NCBI RefSeq assembly: GCF_022394535.1
Contig: NZ_CP089414.1
Span: forward strand, 4,898,001 to 4,962,000
Reading direction: 5' to 3'
DNA length: 64,000 nt
Source of the DNA: Dyella terrae
GTDB lineage: Bacteria > Pseudomonadota > Gammaproteobacteria > Xanthomonadales > Rhodanobacteraceae
In this document: one piece after another, positions 19,265-29,397 of the stretch
Position numbering within the stretch: the first letter of the stretch is position 1
How the letters are laid out: every line of letters starts with the position of its first letter
Program-made: the position numbers and the translations under genes
Notes under the pieces: generated by a model
Databases searched by the model: none
Seen by the model: only the letters and a program-made list of their open reading frames with translations
Told to the model about the DNA's origin: nothing

Positions 19265-20029
19265 ATGGCAGTCACCCTTAAAACTCCCCAAGACATCCAG
19301 GCCATGCGTGAGGCCGGCAAGCTGGCGGCCGAAGTGCTCGCCATGCTCAAGGAGCACGTAAAACCGGGCGTGACCACGGAAGACCTCGACCGGCTGGCCT
19401 ACGAGCACATTGTGAACGTGCAGAAGGCGATTCCGGCGAATGTGGGCTACAACGGCTTCCCCAAGACGTTGTGCACCTCGGTCAATCACGTGATTTGCCA
19501 CGGTATCCCCACCCCGGGCAAGGTGCTGAAGGACGGCGACATCATCAATCTCGACGTGACCGTCATCAAGGATGGCTGGCACGGCGACACCAGTCGCATG
19601 TACTTCGTGGGTACGCCCTCAGTACTGGCCAAGCGGCTGGTGGACACCACGTATGAAGCCATGATGCACGGCATTCAGGCGGTACGTCCGGGTGCGACGC
19701 TGGGCGACATCGGCGCGGCCATCCAGAAGCACGCGGAAGCCGCCGGTTTCTCGGTGGTGCGTGAGTACTGTGGCCACGGTATCGGCAAGGTCTATCACGA
19801 CGAGCCGCAGGTGCTGCATTACGGTCGGTCGGGTACCGGGTTGGAACTCAAGAAAGGCATGACCTTCACGGTCGAGCCGATGGTTAATGCGGGCAAGCCG
19901 CAGACCAAGCAACTGCCGGACGGTTGGACGGTAGTGACCAAGGATCATTCGCTGTCGGCGCAATGGGAGCACACCATTGCAGTGACGGACGACGGGTTCG
20001 AAATCCTGACGTCCTGGCCGGACCAGTAA
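19265..20029 (+). CDS. map: Methionine aminopeptidase type I
   Basis: Removes the N-terminal Met from nascent proteins. The 254-residue product has the pita-bread metal site: the two Asp in INLDVTVIKDGWHGDTSRM, His in GHGIGKVYHDEPQ, and Glu in FTVEPMV and in QWEHTIAVT. The ATG at 19265 is preceded by GAGTGGA, a modest ribosome-binding site; a GTG four codons earlier is possible. It is divergent to rpsB, the arrangement seen across gammaproteobacteria. Confidence 0.96.
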   Translation: MAVTLKTPQDIQAMREAGKLAAEVLAMLKEHVKPGVTTEDLDRLAYEHIVNVQKAIPANVGYNGFPKTLCTSVNHVICHGIPTPGKVLKDGDIINLDVTVIKDGWHGDTSRMYFVGTPSVLAKRLVDTTYEAMMHGIQAVRPGATLGDIGAAIQKHAEAAGFSVVREYCGHGIGKVYHDEPQVLHYGRSGTGLELKKGMTFTVEPMVNAGKPQTKQLPDGWTVVTKDHSLSAQWEHTIAVTDDGFEILTSWPDQ

Positions 20030-20131
20030 AACGCAAAAAGCTTCGCCTTCACGTCATCTGGACACCCCGAATCGCAAGTGCATGCGACGATCGCAGCTCG
20101 GGGTGAGATAACTGAGATGGAGGAAGGGGAA

Positions 20132-20491
20132 GTGCGCAAACTATTCAGCGTTTTCGCAGTCGGGGCGTTTCTGATGGCCAGTCTGGCCATAGTGCCAACG
20201 TCGGCACGGGCCCAGACCAGCGGCGTGTCGCTGCTTTGCGGCGGTAGTGATATTTGCGAGGTGAGCGTGGCAAACACCACGTCGCCTCAGCCGCTCCACT
20301 ACGCATGGTCTTTCAACAGCAACGGACTGAATGTCATCTATCCGGCCAACTGTACGGACAAGGACACCTGCATGTTCTATTGCCCGAGCAAGCAGGGTCG
20401 TATCCAGGCCAGCGTGACGGTCACGGACGCTAACTACCAGTTCATCGGTTCGGCCTCGTCCATGGCCATGTGTACGGCACAGCCGCTCTAA
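20132..20491 (+). CDS. Small exported cysteine-rich protein, unknown function
   Basis: I do not recognise the family. Starting at GTG 20132 (purine-rich GGAAGGGGA directly upstream) the 119-residue product has a basic start, a hydrophobic stretch and a cleavage site after SARA, so it is probably secreted to the periplasm. The mature part of about 90 residues contains six cysteines (LLC, DIC, ANC, DTC, FYC, AMC), enough for three disulfides, and alternating hydrophobic residues suggesting a beta-sandwich. An ATG at 20117 is an alternative start. It lies between map and glnD with a hairpin after the stop. Confidence 0.75.
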   Translation: MRKLFSVFAVGAFLMASLAIVPTSARAQTSGVSLLCGGSDICEVSVANTTSPQPLHYAWSFNSNGLNVIYPANCTDKDTCMFYCPSKQGRIQASVTVTDANYQFIGSASSMAMCTAQPL

Positions 20492-20502
20492 ACGCAGTGC
20501 CC

Positions 20503-20533
20503 GAAGGCCCACCGTCAAACGGTGGGCCTTCCC
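20503..20533 (+). terminator. Hairpin after the cysteine-rich protein gene
   Basis: aaggcccaccgt (20504-20515) pairs with acggtgggcctt (20519-20530), a perfect 12-bp stem with a 3-base loop, 12 bases past the stop codon. The following T-run is short (ttccct), so termination may be partial before glnD. Confidence 0.6.
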
Positions 20534-20615
20534 TGGTGGATGCATCCGCCTTTTCCCGTACCGCGCTTGCTATCGTTGACGCCTGCTTTCTTTCAGCTTC
20601 GATGGCATCGCGCAC

Positions 20616-23276
20616 GTGACCGATTCCCTTCTGCCGATCCGCCTTCCGCCGCTACCGCGGCTGCCGGTGGCCGTGCCTCGCTCTGGCGTGTCGACCGAGG
20701 CGAGACGGGCGTTGCGCCAGTTGTTGGGTGACGTGGATCGCGCGCTCGCCACCTCGTTTCGCGACGGGGCCGATGCCACCGCATTGGCCCGCCGACGTGG
20801 CGATTCGGTGCAGCGCATCGTGGTGCATGTGTGGACGGCCTGCCTGGGCGAAGTCACCGATGCTGCGTTGTTTGCCGTTGGGGGATTCGGACGTGGGCTG
20901 CTGTTTCCCCATTCGGACGTTGATCTGCTTGCGCTGGTCGGCCCGTCGGAGCCAGCTCGCCTGCGTGCGCTCGAGCAATGCTTTGCCACACTGTGGGACA
21001 TCGGACTGAAGGTCGGTCACGCCGTACGTGACCTTCCGCAATGTCGAGCGTTGGCGAAGCAGGACGCCAGCGTGTTCACCAGCTTGCTCGATGCGCGACG
21101 GCTAGTGGGTGATCCGGTGATGGAGGCCGGGCTGAAGGCCATTGTCGACGATCCGTCGATGTGGCCGCCAGCGGAGTATCTGGCAGTGCGCCTGGCTGAG
21201 CGGGACGCACGCCACGCGCGTTACAACGACACGGCATACAACCTCGAGCCCAATCTCAAGGATGGTCCTGGCGGTTTGCGCACGCTCGATGCGTTGCGTT
21301 GGCTGGGGCGCCGCCTTGCGCATGCGGACGACTTTGACGACATGGTTGTAGAAGGCCTGCTCGATCCGGCCGAGAAGGATTCGCTCGAACAATCCGAAGC
21401 CACACTTCGTCGCTATCGGTATGCGCTTCATCTGGAAGCGGGGCGTGCGGAAGAGCGTCTGCTGTTCGACTACCAGCGAGCGCTCGCCGCGCGACTGGGC
21501 TTCCAGGACGAGCACGAGAAAAACCTCGGCGTGGAGCAATTCATGCAGGGCTATTATCGCGCCGCCAGCCAGGTCGAGCGATTGGGCGTGCAGATTGCCG
21601 AGCGATTCGAGGAAATGTTGGAGCCACCGGCGACGCCGCAGCCGGTAGGCGAGGATTTCGTACGCTGTGGCAAGCGCTTGGCGCTGCGCGATTCCGATCT
21701 CTTCATGCGTCGGCCGGCCACGCTGGTCGAAGCGTTCATTGCGCGGCTCGGCGAGCGAGGCATCACCGGCTTTACAGCAGATACCATGCGACGCATGCAC
21801 CAAGCGTCGGCGGTGTTGGAACGTACGTTGGGTGATGATCCGGACGTACTGGCAGCCTTCCTGCGTTTGCTGCGACTGGGCGCACCGGCGGTGGAGGCGA
21901 TGTGGCGCATGAATCGCCACGGTCTGCTCGCCGCGATCCTGCCTGCGTTCGGCAAGGTATTCGGCCGCATGCAGTACGACCTGTTCCATGTCTACACGGT
22001 CGACGAACATACGCTGCGCGTATTGCGCAACGTCGCGCGCTTTGCGGACGCAGAAGCCGCGAACGACTTTCCCATTGCCTGCAAGATCTGGCCGACGCTG
22101 CCGAAGCCGGAATTGCTCTTGCTGGCGGCGCTGTTCCACGACATTGCCAAGGGGCGTGGCGGCGATCATTCCGTGCTCGGCGAGGAGGACGCACTCGCGT
22201 TCGGCCGCCGGCTTGGGTTATCGGAAGAAGATATTCAACTGGTCGCCTGGCTGGTCCGCTGGCACTTGCTGATGAGCACGACGGCGCAGCGGCAGGACAT
22301 TACCGATCCCGATGTGGTGCATCGCTTCGCTGACACGGTGGGCACGACGGAGCGGTTGGATTATCTGTATCTGCTGACCATTGCCGACATCATCGGCACG
22401 AGTCCCAAACTATGGAACGGCTGGAAGGACAGGCTGCTCGCCGACCTCTACACGTCCACCCGTTATGCGTTGCGCAGCGAGGACGAACTGCCTTCCGATG
22501 CGGATGCGCGGGTGCGTAGCTGCTGCGATCAGGCGCTGGCGTTGCTGCAGGAGGAAGGGTTCGGCGCCGATATCTGTCAGCGCGTTTGGCGTGGATTTCC
22601 CGAGTCGAGTTTCTTGCGCCACCGGCCGGAACAGATCGCCTGGCAAACGGCGGCCATCGTGCGCGCCAAGGGCGAGACGCCGCTGATCGAAGTTCATCCG
22701 AAGTCGGTGCGCGGTACCACCGAATTGTTTGTCTACGTGCCTGATCGCGACGGTTTGTTCGCCGCTGTGACGGCCATGTTGGACCGCCTGCATTTCTCCG
22801 TCATGGAAGCGCGCGTCCTCAGTTCACCGACGGGCATGGCGCTGGATACCTTCCTGCTGCTGGAATCGGATACACAGCAGCCCGCCACGCCCGAGCGTGC
22901 GGACGAGTTGAAACAACGCCTGCATCGTGCGTTGTCGCAGCCGGGTCATGTGCACCAGCCATCGCGTCGGAGCATGTCGCGCCATCTCAAGCATTTCCAG
23001 GCCACGCCGAAGATTTCCTTCAGTACGGTCCAGGGCCGCACGCGCTTGGCACTGGTGTGTAGCGATCGTCCTGGCCTGCTCGCTGCCGTAGCGCAGGGCA
23101 TGACGGATGCCGGTGTTCGCGTGCACGATGCACGCATCGCGACCTTCGGCGAGCGCGTGGAGGATTTCTTCCTCATCACCGACCGCCACGATGCACCCCT
23201 CAGCGTCGAATTGCAGGATCGCCTGTTGCACGCATTGCTCGAGCGGCTGGGGCCGGCAAAGGAAAGGCGGGCCTGA
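20616..23276 (+). CDS. glnD: Bifunctional PII uridylyltransferase / uridylyl-removing enzyme
   Basis: Senses glutamine and modifies the PII protein to set nitrogen metabolism. The 886-residue product starts at GTG and has the nucleotidyltransferase motif [17 protein letters not shown] (about 88-104), the [10 protein letters not shown] block (about 213-222), the HD uridylyl-removing domain with [15 protein letters not shown] (about 505-519), and two C-terminal ACT domains (about 705-785 and 805-880) that bind glutamine. All expected parts are present and the length is normal. The neighbours dapD and dapE agree with the usual Lysobacterales order. Confidence 0.97.
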   Translation: MTDSLLPIRLPPLPRLPVAVPRSGVSTEARRALRQLLGDVDRALATSFRDGADATALARRRGDSVQRIVVHVWTACLGEVTDAALFAVGGFGRGLLFPHSDVDLLALVGPSEPARLRALEQCFATLWDIGLKVGHAVRDLPQCRALAKQDASVFTSLLDARRLVGDPVMEAGLKAIVDDPSMWPPAEYLAVRLAERDARHARYNDTAYNLEPNLKDGPGGLRTLDALRWLGRRLAHADDFDDMVVEGLLDPAEKDSLEQSEATLRRYRYALHLEAGRAEERLLFDYQRALAARLGFQDEHEKNLGVEQFMQGYYRAASQVERLGVQIAERFEEMLEPPATPQPVGEDFVRCGKRLALRDSDLFMRRPATLVEAFIARLGERGITGFTADTMRRMHQASAVLERTLGDDPDVLAAFLRLLRLGAPAVEAMWRMNRHGLLAAILPAFGKVFGRMQYDLFHVYTVDEHTLRVLRNVARFADAEAANDFPIACKIWPTLPKPELLLLAALFHDIAKGRGGDHSVLGEEDALAFGRRLGLSEEDIQLVAWLVRWHLLMSTTAQRQDITDPDVVHRFADTVGTTERLDYLYLLTIADIIGTSPKLWNGWKDRLLADLYTSTRYALRSEDELPSDADARVRSCCDQALALLQEEGFGADICQRVWRGFPESSFLRHRPEQIAWQTAAIVRAKGETPLIEVHPKSVRGTTELFVYVPDRDGLFAAVTAMLDRLHFSVMEARVLSSPTGMALDTFLLLESDTQQPATPERADELKQRLHRALSQPGHVHQPSRRSMSRHLKHFQATPKISFSTVQGRTRLALVCSDRPGLLAAVAQGMTDAGVRVHDARIATFGERVEDFFLITDRHDAPLSVELQDRLLHALLERLGPAKERRA

Positions 23277-23365
23277 CTCGCGATAGACGGCTTTTCTTGT
23301 CAGAATCACGTGTCCCCGCGGCCTTCGCATGGCCGCTTCTTCCGATATTCATAGCTGTGAGCGCC

Positions 23366-24193
23366 ATGCAAACCATCGAAACTCTTATCAACGATGCCTT
23401 TGACCGTCGCAATGACCTGACCCAGGCTGAGATCGACACGCATTTGCGTCCGGCCGTGGAGCAGGTGATCGACCTGCTGGAATCCGGCGAGCGCCGCGTC
23501 GCCGAACCCGACGGCAAGGGCGGTTGGACGGTGAACCAGTGGATCAAGAAGGCGGTGCTGCTTTACTTCCGCCTCAACGGCAACCGCGTGGTGGATGGCG
23601 GCCCGGCGCTGGCCTTCGACAAGGTGCCGCTGCGTTTTGCACATGGCAACGATGTGGAGCTGGAAGGTTTGGGTGCGCGCGTGGTGCCAGGCGCGCTGGT
23701 GCGCCGTGGCGCCCACATCGCGAAAGATGCGGTGCTGATGCCAAGCTACGTCAACATTGGTGCTTATGTTGGCGCGGGCACCATGGTCGACACTTGGGCC
23801 ACCGTGGGCTCGTGCGCGCAGATTGGCGCAGGCGTGCATCTTTCCGGTGGCGTGGGCATTGGTGGTGTGCTGGAGCCGCTGCAGGCCAACCCGACCATCA
23901 TCGAAGACAACTGCTTCATCGGCGCGCGCTCGGAAGTGGTTGAGGGCGTGATTGTGGAGAAGGGCAGCGTGATCGGCATGGGTGTGTTCCTCGGCCAGTC
24001 CACGCGCATCTACAACCGCGCCACCGGCGAGATCAGCTACGGCCGCGTGCCTGCGGGCAGTGTGGTGGTAGCGGGCAGCCTGCCGGCGAAGGATGGCTCG
24101 CACAGCTTGTATGCCGCCATCATCGTCAAGCAGGTGGACGAAAAGACGCGCAGCAAGACCGGCATCAACGAGCTGCTGCGGAGCGCTGAATGA
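23366..24193 (+). CDS. dapD: 2,3,4,5-tetrahydropyridine-2,6-dicarboxylate N-succinyltransferase
   Basis: Succinylase branch of lysine and meso-diaminopimelate synthesis: transfers succinyl from succinyl-CoA to tetrahydrodipicolinate. The 275-residue product has an N-terminal helical domain, then a left-handed beta-helix of hexapeptide repeats ([36 protein letters not shown]) and a C-terminal beta extension. The ATG at 23366 gives the standard start [12 protein letters not shown] and length; the 23 codons before it are not family-like. It is followed by a 4-base overlap with the ArsC-like gene. The partner dapE lies about 1.9 kb downstream. Confidence 0.97.
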   Translation: MQTIETLINDAFDRRNDLTQAEIDTHLRPAVEQVIDLLESGERRVAEPDGKGGWTVNQWIKKAVLLYFRLNGNRVVDGGPALAFDKVPLRFAHGNDVELEGLGARVVPGALVRRGAHIAKDAVLMPSYVNIGAYVGAGTMVDTWATVGSCAQIGAGVHLSGGVGIGGVLEPLQANPTIIEDNCFIGARSEVVEGVIVEKGSVIGMGVFLGQSTRIYNRATGEISYGRVPAGSVVVAGSLPAKDGSHSLYAAIIVKQVDEKTRSKTGINELLRSAE

Positions 24194-24546
24194 GCGTGAC
24201 CCTGTACGGCCTCACCACCTGTGACACCTGCCGCAAGGCGCGTAAATGGCTCGATCGCTTCGAGGTGGCTTATACCTTCGTTGACTACCGGGCGAATCCT
24301 GTGCCGGCAACCACGCTCAAGGCGTGGGCGCAGCAGTTGGGTGGCTGGGAAAAGCTGGTGAATAAGTCGTCCACCACGTGGCGCAACCTGCTTCCGCAGC
24401 GCAAGGACCCAGGCAGCGATCCGGAGTGGACCTTGCTGCTCAAGGAGTATCCCGCGCTCGTGCGCCGTCCGGTAGTCGTTCAAGACGATGGCTCGGTCAG
24501 CGTGGGCTTCACGGACAACGGCTTCAAGAAGCTGTTTGGCCAGTGA
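24190..24546 (+). CDS. ArsC/Spx-like thioredoxin-fold protein (YffB family)
   Basis: A 118-residue ArsC-family protein with CDTC at residues 11-14 and RKARKWL after it. The YffB group is thought to be a glutathione-dependent thiol reductase; true arsenate reductase activity is unproven. The conserved RRPVV sequence near residue 92 is the family's third block. It overlaps dapD by four bases (ATGA) and precedes the iron-transporter gene by one base. In many gammaproteobacteria this gene sits directly beside dapE; here the iron-transporter gene is between them. Confidence 0.88.
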   Translation: MSVTLYGLTTCDTCRKARKWLDRFEVAYTFVDYRANPVPATTLKAWAQQLGGWEKLVNKSSTTWRNLLPQRKDPGSDPEWTLLLKEYPALVRRPVVVQDDGSVSVGFTDNGFKKLFGQ

Positions 24547-24547
24547 C

Positions 24548-25615
24548 ATGACGAAACCGCGCTCGGCACGGCACTACCGCACCAACCTGCGTATCGAGCG
24601 CGACAATGCTGTGCTTTACGACAACCTCGCCGAGCTCGCCTCGGACGAGCCGTTGCGTCGTGCTTATCGTCGTATTGCCGACGGCGAGCGTGCGAATGCA
24701 ACGTTCTGGGAAGAGCGCCTGAAGCAGATGGGGGAGGCGGTGCCTGCTGCCCGCGTGGGTCGGCGCGTGCATGTGCTGACCTGGTTCGCGCGTCGCTTTG
24801 GCACCGAGTTCGTGATGCCAACCGTCGTGCGCCTGGAACATGCGGATCATTTGCCGACACCGGTGGATCGCAGCAGTCATCGGGATCATTTCCAGGAACC
24901 CGCTGCGCCTGTCACGCGAAGCGGCCGCCATCGCACGCAGAGCGGCAATACGTTGCGTGCCGCTGTTCTTGGCGCCAACGACGGCCTGGTCTCCAACGCC
25001 AGCCTGGTGATGGGCATGGCCGGTGCCGCATCGGGCGACCACGCCATCCTGCTGGCGGGTTTCGCTGGTCTGGTGGCGGGTGCGTGCTCCATGGCGCTGG
25101 GTGAGTGGCTGTCGGTCAACAGCTCGCGCGAGTTCTATCAGGCGCAGATTGCGGCACGTGCGGAACGGCTGGCGGTGTCACCGGAAGATGGTGCCCTGAG
25201 TCTTGCGGGTATCTACCGCGACAAGGGTTTGGAGCCGAAGACGGCGGATGCACTGGCGGAGCAGATCTCCGAGCGGCCGCGTACGGCGCTCGACACACTG
25301 GTTCGCGAGGATCTGGGCATTGACCCGGAAGAGCTTGGCGGATCGGCCTGGGGTGCCGCGATCTCTTCGTTCTGCCTGTTTGCGTTGGGTGCACTGTTTC
25401 CTGTCGCGCCGTATCTCTTTCTCAAGGGTGGTGCCGCGTTCACCGGCAGCATCGTGTCGGCGGTTGTGGGATTGGTGTTGATCGGCATGGGCACCGCCTT
25501 GTTCACAGGGCGCAGCATGGTGTTCTCGATCGCACGCCAGTTGGCCATTACCGTGGCTGCCGCCAGCGTCACTTATGTCGTGGGACATGTGCTGGGCGTC
25601 GCGCTGGCGGCTTGA
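24548..25615 (+). CDS. MbfA-like membrane ferritin: ferritin-like domain fused to VIT1/CCC1 transporter
   Basis: A 355-residue protein in two parts. Residues about 10-75 form a helical ferritin/rubrerythrin-like module (IERDNAVLYDNLAELA and DGERANATFWEERLKQ, with spaced Glu residues); residues about 130-355 are the VIT1/CCC1 domain, opening with LRAAVLGANDGLVSNASLVMG. Proteins with this layout, such as MbfA of rhizobia and agrobacteria, export iron from the cytoplasm. The ferritin-like part here looks short, so its metal sites may need a second subunit. The ATG at 24548 lies two bases after the ArsC-like stop. No Irr or Fur box was recognised upstream. Confidence 0.85.
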   Translation: MTKPRSARHYRTNLRIERDNAVLYDNLAELASDEPLRRAYRRIADGERANATFWEERLKQMGEAVPAARVGRRVHVLTWFARRFGTEFVMPTVVRLEHADHLPTPVDRSSHRDHFQEPAAPVTRSGRHRTQSGNTLRAAVLGANDGLVSNASLVMGMAGAASGDHAILLAGFAGLVAGACSMALGEWLSVNSSREFYQAQIAARAERLAVSPEDGALSLAGIYRDKGLEPKTADALAEQISERPRTALDTLVREDLGIDPEELGGSAWGAAISSFCLFALGALFPVAPYLFLKGGAAFTGSIVSAVVGLVLIGMGTALFTGRSMVFSIARQLAITVAAASVTYVVGHVLGVALAA

Positions 25616-25640
25616 TCGCTGGCTGTTTGCCGATGGGTCC

Positions 25641-25671
25641 AAAAAAAGCCCGCCGGAAGGCGGGTTTTTTT
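25641..25671. terminator. Bidirectional rho-independent terminator
   Basis: An A7 run, then cccgcc-ggaa-ggcggg, then a T7 run. It works in either direction and ends the dapD-ArsC-iron transporter transcript, 25 bases past its last stop codon. Confidence 0.92.
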
Positions 25672-25979
25672 CGCTCAACGCAAACGTCTGACAGGCTTTT
25701 TCATCGTTGCCGTTGGGATTCGCGTTCGGTGTCTTCGTCTTCGGCAACGGAAAATCCTTGGATTTCCAATTTTGCTGGAACAACAGCCCACCCTGATGGC
25801 TTGCCTGATTCGCATCGTGCTGCGGTGACTCCGATGTCGAAGCATGCGAGCCGGCGCCAATGTCCTGCCTCATGCTGTTCACGAGGCCGGCCAGGCTGTC
25901 GGACACAGCCGTTCTCCTTGATGAAAGCTATGTGTTCGTATGTATACGATGGCTTACCAACGAATGCTGCGCCGCTCAA

Positions 25980-25990
25980 GGGGGGGGGGG
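25980..25990 (+). repeat. Homopolymeric G tract (11 G)
   Basis: Eleven consecutive G residues about 77 bases before the dapE start codon. Tracts of this length are prone to slippage during replication; here it lies in non-coding DNA, where it could alter promoter spacing or leader structure. It is also a common site of sequencing error. Confidence 0.85.
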
Positions 25991-26067
25991 CCAGTGTCTT
26001 CCGGCCAAGGCCCCCCGGGGGCAGCCTTGCTATTCTCCATAGACCTCACTGATCTCCCGCAGGCCCT

Positions 26068-27201
26068 ATGTCGGACGTTCTCGATCTCGCTTCTGAATTG
26101 ATTCGCCGCCGTTCGGTGACGCCCGACGATGCCGGTTGCCAGGCACTGATCGGCGAGCGCCTGAAAGCGGTGGGCTTTCGGGTGGAGCATTTGCGTTTCG
26201 GGGAGGTCGACAACCTGTGGGCGACCCACGGCAGTGGCGGTCCGTTGCTCGTGTTCCTGGGGCACACCGACGTGGTGCCGTCTGGGCCGGTCGAGAACTG
26301 GAAGAGTGACCCGTTCGAGCCGACGATCCGCGATGGCTATCTGTATGGCCGCGGCGCGGCCGACATGAAGGGCGGCGTGGCGGCGATGGTGGTGGCGCTG
26401 GAGGCCTTCGTGAAGGCGCATCCCGATCACCGCGGGCGAGTCGGTCTGCTGCTGACCAGCGACGAGGAAGGGCCGGACAATCTCGATGGCGTGCGTCGCG
26501 TGGCCGAGCACTTTCGCGCCACCGGCGAGCGCATCGACTGGTGTGTGGTGGGCGAGCCTTCGTCGAAGGAGAAACTGGGTGACCTGATCCGCGTCGGGCG
26601 ACGCGGTTCGTTGTCGGGCACGTTGCTGGTGCGGGGTATCCAGGGGCATGTGGCGTATCCCGAGAAAGCGCGCAATCCGATCCACGCGTTCGCGCCCGCG
26701 TTGGCTGAGTTGGCAGCGGAGCGCTGGGACGAGGGCAACCAGGATTTCCCGCCGACGTCTTTGCAGGTGTCCAACCTCAACGCAGGCACCGGTGCCAACA
26801 ATGTGATTCCCGGCACGCTGACGGCGCTGATCAATTTTCGCTACAGCACAGCGAGCCGCGCGGAAGACCTGCGCAAGCGCGCCGAGACCATCCTCGACAA
26901 GCATGGCGTGGATTGGCAGATCGAGTGGACGCTATCGGGCGAACCGTTCCTCACGCCACCCGGTGGCGCGGTGCGTAACGCGGTCGTGTCGGTGTGCAAA
27001 GAGCTTTGCGGCATCTCGCCGGAAGAGAGCACTGGTGGTGGTACCTCCGACGGTCGCTTCATTGCACCGCTGGGTGCGGAAGTCGTGGAGCTGGGGCCGG
27101 TGAATGCCACCATTCACAAGGTGGACGAATGCGTGTCGGTGGCTGATCTGGAAAAGCTGCCGGCGCTGTATGAGGCTGTCTGCAGGCGTCTGCTCGATTA
27201 G
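26068..27201 (+). CDS. dapE: Succinyl-diaminopimelate desuccinylase
   Basis: Zinc M20-family hydrolase releasing LL-diaminopimelate from its N-succinyl form, in the same pathway as dapD. The 377-residue product has metal-site residues in GHTDVVPSG (H66, D68 region) and [11 protein letters not shown] (D99), the general-base glutamates in TSDEEGPD (E133/E134), and the C-terminal [11 protein letters not shown] and INATIHK-like [10 protein letters not shown] blocks. The N-terminal and dimerisation domains are complete. It is followed 103 bases later by the S9 peptidase gene. Confidence 0.97.
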   Translation: MSDVLDLASELIRRRSVTPDDAGCQALIGERLKAVGFRVEHLRFGEVDNLWATHGSGGPLLVFLGHTDVVPSGPVENWKSDPFEPTIRDGYLYGRGAADMKGGVAAMVVALEAFVKAHPDHRGRVGLLLTSDEEGPDNLDGVRRVAEHFRATGERIDWCVVGEPSSKEKLGDLIRVGRRGSLSGTLLVRGIQGHVAYPEKARNPIHAFAPALAELAAERWDEGNQDFPPTSLQVSNLNAGTGANNVIPGTLTALINFRYSTASRAEDLRKRAETILDKHGVDWQIEWTLSGEPFLTPPGGAVRNAVVSVCKELCGISPEESTGGGTSDGRFIAPLGAEVVELGPVNATIHKVDECVSVADLEKLPALYEAVCRRLLD

Positions 27202-27304
27202 CGAACGGCGATGCGCATGCATCGTCGCTCTGGTTCGTGTTTGTTCGAGGTCATTGCTTCACCGGCAAGTAACTTTCCCTCACGCACGTGTAAAGGAGAT
27301 ATGC

Positions 27305-29341
27305 ATGCGCAAGCTATTGCTCGTGGCGGCCATCGCGGCCGCTTGTGTGGCCATCCCCTCGTGGGCTGATGTCCCTGCTGCATCGACGAATGCTCCACTG
27401 ATCGAACGTACCGCGTTGTTCGGCAACCCCAGCCGAGTGGCGGGGCGGCTGAGTCCCGATGGACAGTGGCTCGCGTGGATCGCGCCACGCGATGGTGTGC
27501 TGAATGTGTGGGTGGCGCCTGTGGATCATCTGGATCAGGCGCGTGCGTTGACCGACGACAAGGCACGCCCCGTTCGCCAGTATTTCTGGGCGCCAGACTC
27601 CTCCTCCATCCTCTACGTCAACGACAAGGGCGGCGACGAAAACTTCCTGCTCTACAAGGTGGGCGTGAAGGATGGCAAGGCGCAGTTGCTAACGCCTTTC
27701 CAGAAAACGCGCGTGGAGGTTGTCGGCACTAGCACGCACATCAAGGACCGCATCCTGATTGGTGTGAACAATCGTGATCCGCGCTGGCACGACGTGTACA
27801 GCGTCGATCTGAAGGACGGCAAGCTCACCAAGGTGTTCGAGAACACCGGCGACTATGCTGCTTTCACCGCCGACGATTCGCTCACGCTAAGGTTGGCCTC
27901 GAAGGCGCGTCCCGATGGCGGCACCGACTTCTATCGATTTGAGCAGGGCAAGGTGGAAGCCAAGCCATTCGCCAGCGTGGGGTTGGATGATTCGCTCACC
28001 ACCGCTCCGCTGAGCTTCACCGCCGACGGCAAGACGCTGTACTGGATCGACTCGCGCGATCGCGACACGGCGGCATTGGTTGCGCAAGACGTAGCGAGTG
28101 GCAAGACCACCGTGCTTGCGGAGAACCCCAAGGCCGATATCGACGACGTACTGACCGATCCGAAGACAGGCAAAGCGCAAGCCTATGCCTCGCAGTACCT
28201 GAAAACGGAATGGACGGCCATCGATCCGGCGGTGAAGGGTGACCTCGATTTCATCAAGTCGGAGCTCAAGGGCAATATCGGCATTAGCTCGCGCACCGAT
28301 GCGGACGATGAGTGGACGGTGACCATCGACCCGGTGACGGCGCCGGCCACCACCTATCTCTATGACCGCAAGGCGAAGAAGCTCGACAAGCTGTTCGTGA
28401 ATCGCCCGGAGCTAGAGAAGGTGACGCTGTCGCCCATGTATCCGGAAGAGATCCGCACGCGTGACGGCCTCACCGAGGTGTCGTACCTGACGCTGCCCGC
28501 TGGCAGCGACAAGGCGCATGCCGGTCGTCCGGACAAGCCACTGCCCTTGGTGCTGTTTGTGCACGGTGGTCCCTGGGCGCGTGACACCTACGGTTACAAC
28601 AGCTACCACCAGTGGTTGGCTAATCGCGGCTACGCGGTGTTGTCGGTGAACTATCGCGGCTCGACCGGCTTCGGCAAGAAGTACATCACTGCCGGCAACC
28701 TGGAGTGGGCCGGCAAGATGCATGACGACCTGATCGATGCCGTGCAGTGGGCGGTGAAAAACCACATCACCGAGCCGGACAAGGTAGCGATCATGGGTGG
28801 CTCATATGGCGGCTACGCCACGCTGGTCGGCCTGACCTATACACCCGATACCTTCGCCTGCGGCGTCGATATCGTGGGCCCGTCGAACCTCAATACGCTG
28901 CTCAAGACTGTTCCGCCGTACTGGGAAGCGCTCAAGGTGCAGTTCTACAACCGCATGGGCGATCCCTCCACGGCCGACGGCCAGAAACTGCTGCATGATC
29001 GCTCGCCGTTGTTCAAGGCCGACGACATCAAGCGCCCGTTGCTGATCGGACAGGGCGCCAACGATCCCCGTGTGAACCAAGCGGAGTCGGATCAGATCGT
29101 GAAGGCCATGGACGCAAAGAAGATCCCCGTGACCTACGTGCTGTTCCCTGATGAAGGCCATGGCTTTGCGCGTCCGGAGAACAGCATTGCCTTTAACGCC
29201 GTAGCCGAGCAGTTCCTGGGCAAGTGCCTGGCGGGCCGGGTCGAGCCGATCGGCAACGCGCTGAAAGCATCGACGGCAACGGTCCCGCACGGCAAGGAGT
29301 TCGTGCCGGGATTGTCCGAGGCTATTCAGTCGACCAAGTGA
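27305..29341 (+). CDS. S9-family prolyl oligopeptidase-like peptidase, exported
   Basis: A 678-residue serine peptidase with a signal peptide (MRKLLLVAAIAAACVAIPSWA). An N-terminal beta-propeller with LSPDGQWLAWI-type repeats reaches to about residue 400, followed by an alpha/beta-hydrolase domain. The catalytic triad is S500 (GGSYGGYA), D587 (GANDPRV) and H619 (DEGHGF). Such enzymes act on short peptides, probably as periplasmic dipeptidyl- or acylaminoacyl-peptidases. The ATG at 27305 has AGGAG seven bases upstream. A strong bidirectional terminator follows. Substrate specificity is not readable from sequence. Confidence 0.92.
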   Translation: MRKLLLVAAIAAACVAIPSWADVPAASTNAPLIERTALFGNPSRVAGRLSPDGQWLAWIAPRDGVLNVWVAPVDHLDQARALTDDKARPVRQYFWAPDSSSILYVNDKGGDENFLLYKVGVKDGKAQLLTPFQKTRVEVVGTSTHIKDRILIGVNNRDPRWHDVYSVDLKDGKLTKVFENTGDYAAFTADDSLTLRLASKARPDGGTDFYRFEQGKVEAKPFASVGLDDSLTTAPLSFTADGKTLYWIDSRDRDTAALVAQDVASGKTTVLAENPKADIDDVLTDPKTGKAQAYASQYLKTEWTAIDPAVKGDLDFIKSELKGNIGISSRTDADDEWTVTIDPVTAPATTYLYDRKAKKLDKLFVNRPELEKVTLSPMYPEEIRTRDGLTEVSYLTLPAGSDKAHAGRPDKPLPLVLFVHGGPWARDTYGYNSYHQWLANRGYAVLSVNYRGSTGFGKKYITAGNLEWAGKMHDDLIDAVQWAVKNHITEPDKVAIMGGSYGGYATLVGLTYTPDTFACGVDIVGPSNLNTLLKTVPPYWEALKVQFYNRMGDPSTADGQKLLHDRSPLFKADDIKRPLLIGQGANDPRVNQAESDQIVKAMDAKKIPVTYVLFPDEGHGFARPENSIAFNAVAEQFLGKCLAGRVEPIGNALKASTATVPHGKEFVPGLSEAIQSTK

Positions 29342-29360
29342 CGCGGGTCTTGGTGCGGTA

Positions 29361-29394
29361 AAGAAAAGAGCCGCCCTTGGGCGGCTCTTTTCTT
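29361..29394. terminator. Bidirectional terminator between S9 peptidase and penicillin acylase-like genes
   Basis: aagaaaagagccgccc is an exact reverse complement of gggcggctcttttctt, giving a 16-bp stem with A- and T-rich outer parts on both sides. It lies between two convergent stop codons, 19 and 4 bases away, and serves both genes. Confidence 0.93.
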
Positions 29395-29397
29395 CGC

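Larger units (their letters stand above)
25616..26067. other. Intergenic region upstream of dapE
   Basis: About 450 bases holding a bidirectional terminator (25641-25671), an 11-base G tract (25980-25990) and a GC-rich stretch just before dapE. On minus, a GTG at 25904-25906 follows AAGGAGAA at ideal distance and begins MSDSLAGLVNSMRQDIG, but its frame has no stop before the terminator and reads on into the antisense of the iron transporter. I therefore do not call it a gene. Confidence 0.5.
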
